NCBI GenBank assembly: GCA_038239195.1
Contig: JBBSEZ010000553.1
Location: forward strand, 1-5,769
Direction: 5' to 3'
DNA length: 5,769 nucleotides
From: JBBSEZ01 sp038239195
GTDB taxonomy: Bacteria > Planctomycetota > Planctomycetia > Gemmatales > Gemmataceae
The position numbers and the translations under genes are program-made. The notes beneath the pieces are model-generated. The model searched no databases, was not told the origin of the DNA, and saw nothing but the letters and a program-made list of their open reading frames with translations. Shown here piece after piece: positions 4,894 to 5,769 of the stretch (position 1 is its first letter; every line of letters begins with the position of its first letter).

Positions 4894-5625
4894 ATGAATC
4901 GCGTACTGTGGGCGGCGCCCCTGGCGGGGCTGCTCGGACTGCTGCTGCTGTCGCCCGGCCCCCTGCCCGCCGACGACTTCAAGCCGGAAGAAGGCTTCGT
5001 CTCGCTGTTCAACGGCAACGACCTGACCGGCTGGCGCTACAAGGGCTCAAAGGGGAAACTGGACGGCCAGACTGCGACCCTGGACGGCCGCATCAAGGTC
5101 GAGAACGGGCTCATCGTCATGATGCCCAAGGACAGCAAAGGCAAGGGAGGCATCAAGGACCTGTATACTCTCGCGAACTACGACAAGTCGTTCCACCTGA
5201 AGTTGCAGTTCCGCGCGGCGCTCAAGTCGGACAGCGGCGTGTACGTCCGCGGGCCCCAGTTGCAGGTGCGCGACTTCATCCGCCGCAACGAGCGCAAGCA
5301 CCTCAAGAAGTTCAAGAACGACGACTGGAACGACCTCGACATAGTGGTGCGCAACGCCATCCTCACCAGGGTGAACGGCAACCTACTCGGGCCCAAGGAC
5401 AAGCTCGAGCTGGCGGTCGTCGGCGGCAAGCCGACCGCCCGGCTCAACGGCAAGGACGTGGAGGCGCGCAACGTCAGCATCGCCCCGGGCGCCCTCGCCG
5501 AGTGCTCGTGCAACGGCGAGTTTCTGGAGCGGATGACCAACGTCCCCGCCACCGGCGGGATCGGGCTGCAAGCGGAGGACGGCAAGTTCGAGTTTCGCCG
5601 CGTTCGGGTCAAGGTGCTGGATTAG
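4894..5625 (+). CDS. Secreted DUF1080 (3-keto-disaccharide hydrolase domain) protein
   Basis: A 243-residue exported protein. Residues 1-26 are a signal peptide: a short positive start (MNR), a leucine-rich core, and PLPA with probable cleavage after Ala26. There is no lipobox cysteine. The mature part is one DUF1080 / PF06439 domain, a concanavalin-like beta-sandwich related to glycoside-binding and laminarinase folds. Typical motifs are FVSLFNGNDLTGW (35-47), a lysine-rich loop (79-88), FRAALKSDSGVYVRG (106-120), WNDLDIVV, then a GIGLQ-type strand and the closing FEFRRVRVKVL. Characterised family members cleave 3-keto-glycosides, and the family is greatly expanded in planctomycetes. The actual substrate here is unknown. 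It has its own promoter and Shine-Dalgarno. An IS terminus lies six bases after its stop, so the coding region is intact but its native terminator has probably been displaced. Confidence 0.9.
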   Translation: MNRVLWAAPLAGLLGLLLLSPGPLPADDFKPEEGFVSLFNGNDLTGWRYKGSKGKLDGQTATLDGRIKVENGLIVMMPKDSKGKGGIKDLYTLANYDKSFHLKLQFRAALKSDSGVYVRGPQLQVRDFIRRNERKHLKKFKNDDWNDLDIVVRNAILTRVNGNLLGPKDKLELAVVGGKPTARLNGKDVEARNVSIAPGALAECSCNGEFLERMTNVPATGGIGLQAEDGKFEFRRVRVKVLD

Positions 5626-5631
5626 TGCTTA

Positions 5632-5769
5632 GAGGCTGTCTCCAAAGATTCAGCCTGGGAAACTAGGAAACGCGGCGGCGGTAGCCGAAGTCTGAACCCT
5701 TACCGGATGGTTTTAGTCTGTTGAGCAGGAGGTGGATGGCGCTCACCTGAATCATGGCCTCGCTGGATT
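5632..5769 (-). mobile_element. End of an IS5-like insertion sequence
   Basis: From 5632 the sequence begins GAGGCTGTCTCCAAAGATTC, the kind of terminus (GAGGCTGTCTC) seen on many IS5-family elements. It is followed 31 bases in by the stop codon of a minus-strand transposase. The base composition also drops compared with the neighbouring genes. The element continues past the right edge, so neither the other inverted repeat nor the target duplication can be checked; TTA or CTTA just before 5632 could be the target site. Confidence 0.65.
5663..5769 (-). CDS. IS5-like transposase, C-terminal fragment (runs off the window)
   Basis: Reading leftward from the window edge, 34 codons are open to a TAG whose complement is at 5663-5665. 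The fragment contains EAMIQVSAIHLLLNRL, close to the final helix of IS5-group DDE transposases (a pattern like ...AxIxLxLRRL), followed by KPSGKGSDFGYRRRVS. The catalytic Asp and Glu residues lie outside the window. The remaining bases to the IS terminus are untranslated. The gene points toward the DUF1080 gene and is probably complete to the right of the window. Confidence 0.6.
   Translation of the reverse strand, partial: SSEAMIQVSAIHLLLNRLKPSGKGSDFGYRRRVS

Noticed and set aside
1..5769. CRISPR arrays, rRNA genes or restriction partner for the methyltransferase
   Set aside because: I saw no regularly spaced repeats, no rRNA-like sequence and no recognisable endonuclease gene in either strand.

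Overview
The window is GC-rich DNA (visibly well above 60%, with codons ending mostly in G or C) and looks like a planctomycete of the Gemmata type. The pointers are a secreted DUF1080 (3-keto-disaccharide hydrolase) protein, a tyrosine recombinase with a Y-x-x-R-H box instead of H-x-x-R, a small stand-alone FHA protein and the tail of an IS5-like transposase. This placement rests on remembered family patterns, not on a search.

Left part (1 to about 2815): a decaying integrated element. It opens with a small DNA amino-methyltransferase gene (105-814) broken by an in-frame TAG and a frameshift at a run of nine G. Two cysteine-rich, zinc-ribbon-like small proteins of unknown function follow (860-1300 and 1330-1725). 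Next is a 52-codon reading frame (1722-1880) that is either a translationally coupled small gene or the frameshifted tail of the gene before it. A GC-rich intergenic stretch (1881-2040) can fold into a closed multi-branch structure. An excisionase-like helix-turn-helix gene (2041-2322) comes next, then, on the opposite strand, the catalytic half of a tyrosine recombinase (to about 2809). The recombinase reading frame has no stop before it crosses the whole excisionase gene in antisense.

Junction (about 2806-2820): the recombinase has lost its N-terminal half exactly where a cyclophilin-type peptidyl-prolyl isomerase (2816-3361, plus strand) begins without an ATG or a full signal peptide. Two diverging genes that both lack their 5' ends suggest a deletion scar, or an assembly join.

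Right part (2816-5625): ordinary chromosomal genes. The cyclophilin converges on an FHA-domain protein (minus strand, 3382-3843), which has a good promoter. An alpha/beta hydrolase (3990-4769) diverges from it, followed by the secreted DUF1080 protein (4894-5625) with its own promoter and a strong ribosome binding site. The window ends inside an IS5-like element whose terminus lies 6 bases after the DUF1080 stop codon.

No clearly new system is visible. The features most worth checking are the head-to-head truncation junction, the multiply damaged methyltransferase, the excisionase gene nested in antisense to the recombinase tail, the coupled or frameshifted small gene, and the folded intergenic region.
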